Assembly (NCBI GenBank): GCA_017645655.1
Contig: JAGCNZ010000078.1
Span: 20,026 to 84,025, forward strand
Direction: 5' to 3'
From: Bacteroidaceae bacterium
GTDB taxonomy: Bacteria; Bacteroidota; Bacteroidia; Bacteroidales; Bacteroidaceae
DNA: 64,000 bases
Positions 16,892 to 25,986 of this stretch are shown in pieces; positions within the stretch are counted from its first letter, which is position 1; every line of letters begins with the position of its first letter. The notes below the pieces were generated by a model that worked only from the letters and a program-made list of their open reading frames with translations, did no database searches and was not told the DNA's origin. Both the position numbers and the translations under genes were made by a program.

Positions 16892-17965
16892 TTACTTTTC
16901 TTTTAGATTGAATATCTCATCCTTACATAGCCATACCGCCGTACCAATGCTGGCCAGGATGAGCATCATGATTACAAACATCAATCTCTTCGGGCCGGCA
17001 GGTCTTACGGGGACGACTGCACTCATGAGAGTCGTGAAGGCGGGCGTCTTTTCCTGTAGCTTGAGCATCGAGTTCTGCAATTGCGTTTCCATTGCCGAGA
17101 GGGCGTTCTGCTTGAGAGACAACTCGTTTTGCAGTTTGTCTTGCATGCTCTGATAACTTTGCAGGATGAGACCTCTGTGAGAGTCGCAGTAGCGGCTATA
17201 TCGTTCCATTGCGGTATAGTACTCGTATTCTGCACTGTCACGCATGTGCTGGAAGTAAGCGACGTCTTCGTGAGCCTTGCTCGTACGGTATTGTATGATG
17301 AAATTCTGCAAGTGCTGCTTAGCGCTGTCGGCCATTATCGCACAGACAAGGGGGTCTTGATCCTTGACGTTGATGGTGATGACGCTCGTCTTCTTATCTA
17401 CCGAACACTTGATTTTTCCCATGATAGAGCGCATAAGGTCGTAGTCTTTGCGGTTCATCATGAATGGGTTGACTCCCTTTGCGCTGGTAACTCTCGGGGT
17501 ATTGTCTTCTTCGGCAAACATCGATTTGATGAGTCCGACAACATAGTAATAGGGACGTGTCAGGGCGTTCTTCTTCTGATGCTTCTTTATGTAGGTAAAG
17601 TAATTGGTGGAGATGTCGCCATCCTTTGTGGTGACAAGAACGTCGTAGAGTCCTACGATGAACTCCGGGTTCTCAAATAGTTGCGGATACAGCTCAGGAT
17701 AAATGGCATCCTGGCCTTTTGCTCCTCCCATGTTGAACCCAAACGACGAGGCGATGCCCGAGAAGCCACCCATGCCTTGGTCGCCTCCCATCTCGGGTGC
17801 AAGCTTAACCTCGCACGTGTAGAAACGTGGTTTTGGAAAGACCCAGATGCATGAAAGGATGAATGTCACAATCCATACTTTAAAGAATGTGCGACGTTTG
17901 CCCCAGATTGTTTTAAATATCTTGGTAAGGTCGATGACCTGTTGCTGGTTATTGCTTTGTTCCAT
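16892..17965 (-). CDS. Wzz-type chain length determinant
   Basis: A 357-residue inner-membrane protein with a transmembrane segment near residues 30-48 (VWIVTFILSCIWVF), a periplasmic region with coiled coil (about 210-310), and a second membrane segment close to the C-terminus preceded by VPVRPAGPKR. No kinase Walker motifs follow, so it is a Wzz/PCP-1-like protein and not a BY-kinase fusion. It starts 4 bp after the SLBB export gene, consistent with a Wza-Wzz export pair. Confidence 0.88.
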   Translation of the reverse strand: MEQSNNQQQVIDLTKIFKTIWGKRRTFFKVWIVTFILSCIWVFPKPRFYTCEVKLAPEMGGDQGMGGFSGIASSFGFNMGGAKGQDAIYPELYPQLFENPEFIVGLYDVLVTTKDGDISTNYFTYIKKHQKKNALTRPYYYVVGLIKSMFAEEDNTPRVTSAKGVNPFMMNRKDYDLMRSIMGKIKCSVDKKTSVITINVKDQDPLVCAIMADSAKQHLQNFIIQYRTSKAHEDVAYFQHMRDSAEYEYYTAMERYSRYCDSHRGLILQSYQSMQDKLQNELSLKQNALSAMETQLQNSMLKLQEKTPAFTTLMSAVVPVRPAGPKRLMFVIMMLILASIGTAVWLCKDEIFNLKEK

Positions 17966-17969
17966 GACT

Positions 17970-20411
17970 TTACTTGGTGACGATGTTCATAAGAGCCACA
18001 ATGACGGAAGCCAGAGAGGCTGCAGAAGATGATGTTGCCATAATCTCGGTCGTTGACATGCGCTTGCGGCCGGTCTTGGAAGGTATGACTATCTCGGTGC
18101 CGGGTTCGATTTCTTTTGCGGTCCTGCTCGACAGCCTTACGACGCTGCCGTTCATGTGGATGCCGTAAGCATGACGCTTGTACGCTTTGTTGGCATAGCC
18201 GCCTGCATGCTTGATGTAGTACTTGACGCTTTTGCCCTTCTCGTATGCCATTGATACGGGGTGCATGACTTCTCCGCTGATCTTTACTGTGTTGCTTGGT
18301 TTCGGAATGTTGAGCACATCTCCTTCACGCAGCACGAGGTCGTACACGCAGCCGGGTTGCTTCATGGCTTTCTCCAGGTCGATGGCGACGGAATAGGTGT
18401 TGCCGGTAGCTGTTTTCATGGCAAGCAGGGAGTCGGCGAGTTGCAGGTTGAGTTCTTTGCCTTCGCGCAATCCTTCCTCGTAGAGGTCGATTTGCGCACG
18501 CAGATTGCTGACGTTGCGTTGCTCGCGCTCCTTTTGAGTCATGATGCGCAGCAGGGAGGTTCCGCGCATATAGCCTTGGTCGGTGACGCCGCCACAGTCG
18601 CGAATGAGGTCGGACAGGCGGTAGCCTTTCTTTGTCATGGTGTAGATGCCGGGGAAGTTCACTTGTCCGGTTACACTGACATTCTTCTGTTCTTCGTAGG
18701 CGGGGGACTTGCGGATGTAGACGATATCGAAGGGCTTGAGCTCGAATATCGTGTCGTTGGCCAGACTGAAGTCTTCGTTGAGGGCAAGCGCGAAGTGTTC
18801 TGCTGCCCTTTCGTCATCGGCGAGAGCGTTCACGTCGCGCACTCTGCGGAACACATCCACACGGGCCAGGGAGCCTGCTTGGGTAAGTCCGCCAGCCAGC
18901 AGCACCATTTCCCTGAGCGTTGTATGCTCTGCGTATGGGTAGTCGCCGGGATAGTTGATTTCGCCGTTCACCCGTACGGTGAGGTTTCCTTGCATGTCGA
19001 GGTTGTCGGGGATGAAGAGCACGTCGCCGTTGTGGAGCGGGATGTCGACTGCTGTTCCATCGAGGATTCCCTTTGCGTCGATGCTCATGATTTCACGGCT
19101 CTTGTCTTCCTTCTCGCGATGCATGATGGCGCGCTTGGTGTAGGCGCTTTCAATGAGGCCGTCGGCGGCGAGGAGCAGGTCTTTCACGCTCTGTATCTTA
19201 TCGCCGAGCTGGTACTCTCCGGGATGCTTCACGGCACCCTTGACTTCCACGAGATTATTGTAGCGTACGAGGTTTTCGTCAGCCTCCACGAGGTCGCCGT
19301 CTGCCAGTTGGAAGCTTCCCATCTGGGCTTCTTCGATGGAGTAGATGGAGTATTCTGCGCCCATGGTGCGCTTCAGGCGGAGTCCTTTCGTGTATGCTTT
19401 GCCGTCGAAGCCGCCTGAGTATTCCAACAGGTCTTTGACTGTTTCGCTTTTCTTCATTTCGTACCACATGGGGCGCTTCACGTGCCCGATGATTTTAACG
19501 AGACAATCGTATGGTCCAACCTTGATAACGTCGCCGTCGGCAAGTCGGATGTCGCGTGTTGTGTTACCGTGCAGGATGTAATCATACACGTCGATTGAGG
19601 CGATTTGGCTGCCTCTGCGGTACACACGAATGTCGCGAAGCGAGCCGATGTCGTTGACGCCGCCGGCTGCGTAGAGTGCGTTGAAGGCCGATGAGAGGCT
19701 GGAGAGTGTGTAGGTGCCGGGTCGTACGACTTCGCCCATCACCTGTACCTGCATGGAGCGCAGGCCGGCTACGGAGAGGTCGAACTGGCAATCGGCATAG
19801 GCGGCACCGAGTCGGGCGCGGAGTGTTTCCTTGGCTTTGTTGAGGGAGAGGCCTGCCAGGCGGATTGGGCCGACGCCGCTTACTACGATGTATCCGTCGG
19901 GAGAGATGGTTTGCTGGAGTGTCTGCTGGCTTGCTCCCCAGATGTTAATCGTGACGTCATCCCCGGCGCCAAGGACGTAGTTGGCTGGCGTGGCGATGTT
20001 CTGCGAAGGTGCGAACGTGAGGTTCTGCGAGGAGAAGATGTTGCGGCCGAACACCTTTTTGGCGTTCCTGTCATCCATCTTCTCGGTGAGGTCCTGCCCT
20101 GCAGCATCCTCATCGGTCGGCTTGGAGTCCTCGACGATGCCCACTTCTTCCTGTCGCGACGCGGCATTCTCGGCTGCCTGCTCTTCGGCTTTCATGCGCT
20201 CGGCCTTGCGTTTTACGCGTTGCAACTGGGTCATCGTGACGCCTTTCGATATCAGCTGAGTGGCGATGGAAGACTGCGAGGCGCCGTTTTGCGTTTCTCT
20301 CGTGATGAAACTCAGCACCTGGTCGTCGGTCATGCTTTGCGCCATCGCTCCGCTTCCAAAGAGGGGAGGAAGGGCCAGAAGCAGTAAAAGAAATAAGATT
20401 TTAGTCTTCAT
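17970..20411 (-). CDS. Large SLBB-domain polysaccharide export protein
   Basis: An 813-residue envelope protein with a signal peptide (MKTKILFLLLLLALPP...AMAQ), a linker rich in acidic residues (about 60-125), a Poly_export domain starting at YVLGAGDDVTINIWG (about 145), and several SLBB repeats recognisable by recurring motifs such as GEVVRPGTYTL, GHVKRPMWYEM, GAVKHPGEYQL, GEINYPGDYPY, GQVNFPGIYTM and GEVMHPVSMAY. A hydrophobic segment ends the protein. It is the Wza-like outer-membrane exit channel of the locus and the first gene of its operon. The start is the ATG in front of the signal peptide, not an upstream in-frame one. Confidence 0.92.
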   Translation of the reverse strand: MKTKILFLLLLLALPPLFGSGAMAQSMTDDQVLSFITRETQNGASQSSIATQLISKGVTMTQLQRVKRKAERMKAEEQAAENAASRQEEVGIVEDSKPTDEDAAGQDLTEKMDDRNAKKVFGRNIFSSQNLTFAPSQNIATPANYVLGAGDDVTINIWGASQQTLQQTISPDGYIVVSGVGPIRLAGLSLNKAKETLRARLGAAYADCQFDLSVAGLRSMQVQVMGEVVRPGTYTLSSLSSAFNALYAAGGVNDIGSLRDIRVYRRGSQIASIDVYDYILHGNTTRDIRLADGDVIKVGPYDCLVKIIGHVKRPMWYEMKKSETVKDLLEYSGGFDGKAYTKGLRLKRTMGAEYSIYSIEEAQMGSFQLADGDLVEADENLVRYNNLVEVKGAVKHPGEYQLGDKIQSVKDLLLAADGLIESAYTKRAIMHREKEDKSREIMSIDAKGILDGTAVDIPLHNGDVLFIPDNLDMQGNLTVRVNGEINYPGDYPYAEHTTLREMVLLAGGLTQAGSLARVDVFRRVRDVNALADDERAAEHFALALNEDFSLANDTIFELKPFDIVYIRKSPAYEEQKNVSVTGQVNFPGIYTMTKKGYRLSDLIRDCGGVTDQGYMRGTSLLRIMTQKEREQRNVSNLRAQIDLYEEGLREGKELNLQLADSLLAMKTATGNTYSVAIDLEKAMKQPGCVYDLVLREGDVLNIPKPSNTVKISGEVMHPVSMAYEKGKSVKYYIKHAGGYANKAYKRHAYGIHMNGSVVRLSSRTAKEIEPGTEIVIPSKTGRKRMSTTEIMATSSSAASLASVIVALMNIVTK

Positions 20412-20531
20412 ATTGTATTTGTTTGTTTTATTTCGGTCGTGTTGCCACATTATGTATATATAACGTGCGCGCGAGGCAAATTATTGTGCCGGTTTGCGTT
20501 TTTGTTGCCGGCACGCTTGCGTATCAAATGA

Positions 20532-20539
20532 CAAAGGTA
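20532..20539 (-). promoter_or_regulatory. Possible -7 box of the export operon
   Basis: TACCTTTG on the minus strand lies about 120 bp before the SLBB gene start. The -33 position has no clear TTG, so this is a weak call. Confidence 0.4.
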
Positions 20540-20821
20540 AGAAAATATTATCACATAAGCGTCATTTTTCCTGAAATAAAGTTTCGAAAACGCCCAGCCC
20601 GTTTTGACAATATGACGCAATAATTCCATATTTGCTTACACGGCGAGTTTTGCCGTTTCGCTCAGAATGGCACGAAATGAGTCGAGCCGTACTTTTCCTC
20701 ATTTTTCGGCATAAATGCGCTTAAAATGCTTCCGGCTGAGACAGAGCAAGTTACAAGTCCCTTTTTCTGGAGAGGTGTGTCGAATTGACAACTCTACTTG
20801 GCAAAAGTCCCCGTTTTGGCG

Positions 20822-20890
20822 CGTTTTTGCACACTTTTTGGCGTGTCTTTTCGGTGAACGAGGCGTGGGAATATTTCAAACATCACGTGT
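20822..20890 (-). repeat. Right arm of a 69-bp inverted repeat
   Basis: It reads CGTTTTTGCACAC at its left end and ATCACGTGT at its right end, and is the reverse complement of 13361-13429 with one mismatch. The arms are about 7.4 kb apart. Confidence 0.85.
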
Positions 20891-20947
20891 TAAGTTTGCA
20901 AACATCACGTGGAGTGTTGGCAATCTTCCCGTGCTTCGTCGGAAATT
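20861..20947 (+). repeat. 21-22 bp CACGTG-type repeats (array 3)
   Basis: Units are 20861-20881 (21 bp), 20882-20903, 20904-20925 and a degenerate 20926-20947. Middle units start ATCACGTG and carry GCAAAC or GCAATC near the end. Confidence 0.75.
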
Positions 20948-21135
20948 TTGACGTTTTTCGAGCGTTTTTGCTCCACTTCAGGATATGTGCAAAAATAGCA
21001 AATAGAAAGTAATATGGGCAGATGCGTGACAAAATGTCAAATTGCAAATTGTTGCTCGTCGAGCGCCTTTTCGCTCATTTTGTCTGATTTTGTGCGAAAA
21101 TATCTGCTTTTTGTGGTGGGAACGCTCCTTGCTCC

Positions 21136-21594
21136 TCACTCGGATTTGATGTCCTCGTAAGTCGGTATGTCCTCGACAAATTGGCAGGTGCCGCTCATGT
21201 AGTCTATCTGGCAGCAGTAATGTTGCAGCCCGTTGCTCACGATGAGCCACTTCACGCGAAGCTTGATGTTGTATCGGCTCACCTGCTCGAAGACCTCCTG
21301 CGTAATCTCGACGCTTGGCGCCTTGTACTCGATAATCATCAGAGGCTCAGCCTGTCGGCCGTAAACAACCGAGTCGCAACGCTTCCTGGTGCCGTTCAGC
21401 GTGATGGACACCTCGTTGCCGATGCACTCCGCAGGGTAGCCTTTCTGGCCGATCAGGTAGTGCACGAACTGCTGCCTGACCTGTTCCTCGGGCGTCAGAG
21501 CCACATACTTTCGCCTCAAAATGTCAAAAACATATGGTTTGCCAGCCTTTGTCGTGACCTTAAGTTCAGTTTTCGGAAGGTTAAGAGTGCCCAT
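21136..21594 (-). CDS. Stand-alone HsdR N-terminal-like nuclease-fold protein
   Basis: A 152-residue protein matching the type I restriction R-subunit N-terminal domain (HSDR_N_2), without helicase motor. The PD-(D/E)xK-like core is visible as TRKRCDSVVYG and PLMIIEYKAPS, giving Asp and Glu-x-Lys. No hsdM or hsdS is nearby. Small proteins of this type often sit beside holA and the AMP nucleosidase region in Bacteroidetes, which argues for a housekeeping or repair role rather than restriction; the actual role is unknown. It is divergent from the AMP nucleosidase gene. Confidence 0.82.
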   Translation of the reverse strand: MGTLNLPKTELKVTTKAGKPYVFDILRRKYVALTPEEQVRQQFVHYLIGQKGYPAECIGNEVSITLNGTRKRCDSVVYGRQAEPLMIIEYKAPSVEITQEVFEQVSRYNIKLRVKWLIVSNGLQHYCCQIDYMSGTCQFVEDIPTYEDIKSE

Positions 21595-21652
21595 TATGTC
21601 TCAAATCGAAAAATAATTCTTCATTCTTCATTCCTCATTCTTCATTTTTTTG

Positions 21653-21660
21653 TATCTTTG
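21653..21660 (+). promoter_or_regulatory. -7 box of the AMP nucleosidase-holA unit
   Basis: TATCTTTG lies 20 bp before the AMP nucleosidase ATG, followed by CTGCAAAA, giving a very short leader. No clear -33 TTG is seen. Confidence 0.6.
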
Positions 21661-21679
21661 CTGCAAAATTACATAAAAG

Positions 21680-22456
21680 ATGAAGACAAAGCAAGAAATC
21701 GTTGAGAATTGGTTGCCAAGATACACGCAAATGCCACTCGAGAGCTTCGGAACATACATTCTGCTCACGAACTTCAACAACTATGTGGACATCTTCTGCG
21801 AAAACTTCGGCATCGAAAAACCCGCCTACACCTCGAACATGCGATGTGCGACGGCAGACGGCATCACCATCATCAACTTCGGTATGGGCAGCCCCAACGC
21901 TGCCATCATCATGGACTTGCTGAGCGCCATCAGGCCGAAAGCCTGCCTGTTCCTGGGAAAATGCGGCGGCATCTCGTCGAAGACACAACGCGGCGACCTC
22001 GTACTTCCCATTGCAGGAATCAGGGGAGAGGGTACCAGCAACGACTACTTCCCCCCAGAAGTGCCCGCTCTGCCCGCGTTCATGTTGCAACGCGCGGTCA
22101 GCTCAACAATCCGCGACCTTGGCTTCGACTACTGGACCGGCACGGTATATACGACCAACCGACGCGTCTGGGAGCACGACGACAAGTTCAAAGAGTACCT
22201 TCGCTCAACAAGGGCAATGGCTGTGGATATGGAGACGGCAACGCTTTTCACATGCGGATTCGCCAATCACATCCCGACGGGAGCACTCCTGCTCGTCAGC
22301 GATAATCCCATGACGCCTGAGGGAGTCAAGACCAGCGAAAGCGACCGGCAGGTGACGGCAAGCTATGTGGTGAACCACGTGAACATAGGCATCCAGGCGC
22401 TCGAAATGATTAAACAGGACAAGAAGACCGTCAAGCACCTGAAGTTCGACTATTAA
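21680..22456 (+). CDS. amn: AMP nucleosidase (short form)
   Basis: A 258-residue member of the nucleoside phosphorylase superfamily, corresponding to the short AMP nucleosidase of Bacteroidetes, which splits AMP to adenine and ribose 5-phosphate. Superfamily blocks are the phosphate/ribose loop NFGMGSPNAAI, GKCGGI, and AVDMETATLF with the ribose-binding Glu, then SDNPM. It lacks the extra N-terminal domain of the proteobacterial enzyme. holA begins 2 bp after its stop, so the two are co-transcribed. Confidence 0.88.
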   Translation: MKTKQEIVENWLPRYTQMPLESFGTYILLTNFNNYVDIFCENFGIEKPAYTSNMRCATADGITIINFGMGSPNAAIIMDLLSAIRPKACLFLGKCGGISSKTQRGDLVLPIAGIRGEGTSNDYFPPEVPALPAFMLQRAVSSTIRDLGFDYWTGTVYTTNRRVWEHDDKFKEYLRSTRAMAVDMETATLFTCGFANHIPTGALLLVSDNPMTPEGVKTSESDRQVTASYVVNHVNIGIQALEMIKQDKKTVKHLKFDY

Positions 22457-22458
22457 AA

Positions 22459-23475
22459 ATGGCTGCGAGAGGCATCACATACGACGACATCCTGCGCGAC
22501 CTCAAAGCGCGAAACTTTGCTCCCGTCTACTATCTTATGGGCGAGGAGGACTACTACATTGACAAACTGAGCGATGCCATCGTGGATGCCGTGCTGACGG
22601 AGGACGAGAGAGACTTCAACCTCGACATCGTCTATGGCGCGGAAACCGATATAGACAAGGTGATCGAACTGGCTCATGCCTATCCCATGATGGCAGAAAA
22701 GCGAGTCGTCCTCGTGCGGGAAGCACAGGCAATACGCTCTCTGGAAGGTCTCGAAGCATATCTCGAGCACCTCACACCCACGACTGTTCTGGTCTTTTGC
22801 CACAAACACGGCAAGCTCGACGCACGCAAGGCCGTCTCGAAGACCATTCAGCAAGTGGGCGTCATCTACGAGAGCAAACGCCTCTACGACAACCAACTCG
22901 CACCTTTCATCTCGCAATATCTTCATAAACATAATGTCGACATCGAGCCCCAAGCAGTTCAAATGCTTGCCGGTCACGTGGGGGCCGACCTGAGCAGACT
23001 CACCACGGAGATGGACAAACTGCTCCTCGCCCTCAATGGAAATAGGGTAGTAGGGGCGTCGCTCGTCGAGGAGATGACTGGCATGAGCAAGGACTTCAAC
23101 GACTTCGAACTGCAGTCCGCACTCGCACAACGCAACATCTTCCGCGCCAACCAAATCGTCAAGTACTATCAAGGCAACCCGCGCAGCTTCTTCATCACAA
23201 GGACGCTGACCAATTTATTTACATTTTTTTCTGACGTTATGCTGGCTTTTTATGCTCCCGACAAGAGCGACGCTGGCATCGCAGCCTGGTTAGGGAAGAC
23301 AGAATGGAAGGTCAGGATGGACATCGGACCTGCCCGCAGAAACTACTCTGGCGTGAAGGTAATGCAAATTTTGGGTGAAATACGCAAAACTGACGCCAAA
23401 AGTAAGGGGGTAGGAGGCGTTAGAACACCTCAAGAGGAGCTGCTTCAGGACCTAATCTTCTTCATTTTGCATTGA
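22459..23475 (+). CDS. holA: DNA polymerase III subunit delta
   Basis: A 338-residue clamp-loader subunit. The N-terminus has the family pattern FAPVYYLMGEEDYYIDKLSDAI, followed by EKRVVLVREAQ and a truncated AAA+ core without a working Walker A, as expected for delta. The C-terminal collar helices include RNIFRANQIVKYYQGNPRS. It opens the beta clamp during replication. The stop is followed by a long gene-free stretch, so it ends this unit. Confidence 0.92.
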   Translation: MAARGITYDDILRDLKARNFAPVYYLMGEEDYYIDKLSDAIVDAVLTEDERDFNLDIVYGAETDIDKVIELAHAYPMMAEKRVVLVREAQAIRSLEGLEAYLEHLTPTTVLVFCHKHGKLDARKAVSKTIQQVGVIYESKRLYDNQLAPFISQYLHKHNVDIEPQAVQMLAGHVGADLSRLTTEMDKLLLALNGNRVVGASLVEEMTGMSKDFNDFELQSALAQRNIFRANQIVKYYQGNPRSFFITRTLTNLFTFFSDVMLAFYAPDKSDAGIAAWLGKTEWKVRMDIGPARRNYSGVKVMQILGEIRKTDAKSKGVGGVRTPQEELLQDLIFFILH

Positions 23476-24155
23476 TTTCTTCTTATTTTGTCTCGACTCG
23501 CGAAGCCAGTTTTTAGGCTTTATTCGTTGAAACAAAACACCTTAGACGTGGTGTCACCTCTCTGAAAATCGCACGGATTTTCGCGACCTTGCCCTTGCTC
23601 CGAAAGAACGCGAAAAACGCCAATTTTGGCGATTTCTGCAGTTTTTCCAGGTTTTCAGTCTGTTTTGGTTTGGAAACATAAACTGCCACATTCTTTAACA
23701 AGACAAAACAAAGAAGGTGATTCGGTTCGCAAAACCTGCTAATACGGTTGCCCTGAGTTTTGCTTTGCAAACGTTATCGTCAAAGCTCAAATTGCCCATG
23801 TTGCATATTTGAACGAAAAGTTATGCATAGAAGTTTATGCGTTGTATTGTGTTGTAACCCAGCAAGTAATGCGATATTATTAAAATAAAGAGGACGCATA
23901 TCTGCACACTTCGGTTCTTTTGTTGCAAAATAATGTGATTTTTGTTCAGAAACGTCGAATTTTGTCCTGCATTACATTTTCTAACCCAAAACTTTATGTG
24001 TTTTTGCAAAACTCGCTTACTTTAAGCACGTTTCGTGGAATGTCGGGCATTTTGGGCAGCGAAAGCACTGGATTTGTCCTGCCGGGTTTTGTTGCGTAAA
24101 TATGGTTTTGTAAATTGTTTCGCGTGCAGTTTTTGCAAATTTCTAATGCAAAAGT
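23476..24155. other. Gene-free stretch after holA
   Basis: About 680 bp between holA and the HTH gene promoter. It is AT-rich and low in complexity, with short frames only and no repeats of the CACGTG type. I see no RNA gene or clear terminator in it. Confidence 0.6.
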
Positions 24156-24186
24156 TTTGAAGATTAAACTTTATTTTGTACCTTTG
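24156..24186 (+). promoter_or_regulatory. Promoter of the HTH regulator gene
   Basis: TTTG at 24156-24159 and TACCTTTG at 24179-24186 are 19 bp apart, a good match to the Bacteroidetes consensus. The leader to the ATG is about 45 bases. Confidence 0.75.
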
Positions 24187-24236
24187 CACTGGTTTAGAGA
24201 AGCAAACTGACTCAAAAAACAACATACAGACACATT

Positions 24237-24692
24237 ATGAAGGATCGAATTAGTGCTCTCATGAAAAGCATGGGAATGTCTCAAAAGAATTTTGCCGAAG
24301 AGATATGTATATCGCCGGGGTCGCTCTCGAGTATTTTAAGTGGCAGGAATAATCCGTCGCTCAACACGCTCAACTATATTCATGAACGTTTCCCTGAGGT
24401 CAACATGGATTGGTTGCTGAATGGAAACGGCGAGATGTTCGTTTCGGCGGCGCCAGTTTCTCCTCAAATTGAGGCAAATGAGGCTGGTCAGAGCGGAGCG
24501 TTTCAACAGTCAGCCGGGTTGCCTATTCAACCTGGCTTCATGGAGCATCTTGCAAGTGCACAGCAGGTGGCACCCCCGACTTCCAATTTCGCGTCAGACG
24601 GAAAAATATTTGACAAACCGTCGCGTCGCATAGCTGAAATCAGAGTCTTTTACGACGACGGAACTTTCGAGACTTTCTCTGCCAAACAGTGA
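24237..24692 (+). CDS. XRE-type helix-turn-helix regulator
   Basis: A 151-residue protein. Residues 1-65 form a lambda-repressor-like HTH domain (ISALMKSMGMSQKNFAEEI, then SPGSLSSILSGRNNPSLNTL for the recognition region). The rest is a linker rich in Gln, Ala and Pro, and a short conserved-looking end (IAEIRVFYDDGTFETFSAKQ). No peptidase or receptor domain is apparent. Its target is unknown. The stop codon runs straight into a 22-bp repeat array. Confidence 0.85.
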   Translation: MKDRISALMKSMGMSQKNFAEEICISPGSLSSILSGRNNPSLNTLNYIHERFPEVNMDWLLNGNGEMFVSAAPVSPQIEANEAGQSGAFQQSAGLPIQPGFMEHLASAQQVAPPTSNFASDGKIFDKPSRRIAEIRVFYDDGTFETFSAKQ

Positions 24693-24888
24693 GAAATGTG
24701 TGGCCAATCCGCGTGAAATGTGTGGGCAATCCGCGTGAAATGTGTGGGCAATCCGCGAGAAAAGTGTGGCCAATCCGCGAGAAATGTGTGGCCAATCCGC
24801 GAGAAATGTGTGGCCGAACAACGAGAAGTGTGAGGTCAGACAGCGAGAAGTGTGAGGTCAGACAACATGAAGTGCGAGGTCAGACAAT
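24691..24888 (+). repeat. Nine tandem 22 bp repeats of a second sequence family
   Basis: Nine units of exactly 22 bp run from 24691 to 24888, starting within the HTH gene's stop codon. The first five begin with GAGAAATGTG or GTGAAATGTG and end with CAATCCGC. Unit six is intermediate (ends CGAACAAC), and the last three change to GAAGTGTGAGG or GAAGTGCGAGG with TCAGACA. The block drifts in sequence but not in period. An apparent reading frame through it is an artefact, because 22 is not a multiple of three. After it, up to the pyrK promoter, nothing is seen. Confidence 0.93.
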
Positions 24889-25036
24889 TAGGTAAGTCGG
24901 GACGTGGATTCATGTTCCGGCTTTTTGTTTTCTTATAATGCACTGTTGGTGTTCGAGTGCGGGCGAAAGAGTTCGTCAGGCAGCCGGCTTGCTCGATACG
25001 CCTGGGGACAATACGGCACATTTTTGGTTGTTTTGC

Positions 25037-25067
25037 TTGTAAATCTCTGGCTATTGTCGTACCTTTG
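25037..25067 (+). promoter_or_regulatory. Promoter of pyrK
   Basis: TTG at 25037-25039 and TACCTTTG at 25060-25067 are 20 bp apart, followed by CAGCGCG, which is common after this box in this window. It fixes the pyrK start at 25087 or 25093. Confidence 0.7.
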
Positions 25068-25086
25068 CAGCGCGATATATATAATA

Positions 25087-25866
25087 ATGTATATGAGGAA
25101 GTACGTTTTGGACTTGCGAGTCACCTCCGTCGAGCAGCTGAGCGAACGCTATCTCCTGCTAGCGGCGACCAATCCGGCGGGTCCTCTTCCCGAGATGTGC
25201 CCGGGGCAGTTCGCTCAGCTCCGCATCGATGACAGCAAGGAGACGTTCCTGCGTCGCCCGATTAGCCTGCATCATGTTGATTATGAGCGTAATGAGGTCA
25301 GTTTTCTGATACAGAAAGCAGGCAAGGGTACCGCATCGCTATGGCTGAAACGACCTGGTTCGACGCTGAACGTCATCCTCCCCCTCGGCAATGGCTTTAC
25401 GATGCCTAAGTCGCTCAATGAGAGGATATTGCTTGTCGGCGGCGGTGTCGGAATCGCGCCACTCCTGTTCATGGGAGAGGCGATGCAGCGGATGGGTGTT
25501 CGACCGACGTTCCTGCTGGGTGCTCGCAGCAAGTCGGACCTTCTTTTGCTCGACAAATACCGTGCTTTGGGCACTGTTTACGTGACCACAGAAGACGGGT
25601 CGGAGGGCGAGAAGGGCTTCGTTACGCAGCACAGCATCTTGCAGAATGAGAAGTTCGACAGCATTGCTGTGTGCGGACCTAAGCCTATGATGATGGCAAT
25701 GGCTTCCTATGCAAAACAGGCGCAAATCCCGTGTGAAGTGAGTCTGGAAAACGTGATGGCTTGCGGCCTGGGTGCCTGTCTTTGCTGCGTCGAAGAGACA
25801 AAAGACGGGAATGTCTGTGTCTGCAAGGAAGGCCCCGTGTTCGACATCGAGAAACTTAAATGGTAG
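25087..25866 (+). CDS. pyrK: Dihydroorotate dehydrogenase electron transfer subunit
   Basis: A 259-residue ferredoxin-reductase-like subunit that carries electrons from PyrD to NAD through FAD and a 2Fe-2S cluster. FAD binding is shown by FLRRPISLHHVD, NAD binding by VGGGVGIAPLL, and the cluster by the Cys-rich ACGLGACLCC followed by NVCVCKEGPVF. The ATG at 25087 is used; a second ATG at 25093 is equally possible. A CACGTG array separates it from pyrD, its partner gene, on the same strand. Confidence 0.9.
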   Translation: MYMRKYVLDLRVTSVEQLSERYLLLAATNPAGPLPEMCPGQFAQLRIDDSKETFLRRPISLHHVDYERNEVSFLIQKAGKGTASLWLKRPGSTLNVILPLGNGFTMPKSLNERILLVGGGVGIAPLLFMGEAMQRMGVRPTFLLGARSKSDLLLLDKYRALGTVYVTTEDGSEGEKGFVTQHSILQNEKFDSIAVCGPKPMMMAMASYAKQAQIPCEVSLENVMACGLGACLCCVEETKDGNVCVCKEGPVFDIEKLKW

Positions 25867-25878
25867 CGTCTCAAAACG

Positions 25879-25986
25879 TGGCGTGGTTAAATTTCAAATA
25901 TCACGTGGTTAAATTTCAAATATCACGTGTTATATTTTAAATATTACGTGTTAAAATCACAAACATCACGTGTGACGTTTTGCAAC
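25879..25986 (+). repeat. 21-22 bp CACGTG-type repeats between pyrK and pyrD (array 5)
   Basis: Units lie at 25879-25899, 25900-25921, 25922-25942 (21 bp), 25943-25964 and 25965-25986, starting 13 bp after the pyrK stop. Typical units begin ATCACGTGGTTAAATTTC. Confidence 0.88.

Larger units (their letters stand above)
20412..21135. other. Intergenic region upstream of the polysaccharide export operon
   Basis: About 720 bp without a credible gene. It contains a possible TACCTTTG box for the export operon (20539-20532), one arm of the 69-bp inverted repeat (20822-20890) and a CACGTG array (20861-20947). The remaining sequence shows nothing I can name. Confidence 0.65.

Noticed and set aside
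18261-19418. Plus-strand frame of 385 codons opposite the SLBB gene
   Set aside because: Antisense to a well-supported export protein with repeated SLBB motifs.
21136-21594. Type I restriction system
   Set aside because: Only an HsdR N-terminal-like domain is encoded; no motor domain, hsdM or hsdS lies nearby.
24689-24895. Plus-strand frame of about 68 codons through the 22-bp array
   Set aside because: The repeated-looking peptide is produced by the tandem repeats; no promoter or start context, and the period is not a multiple of three.
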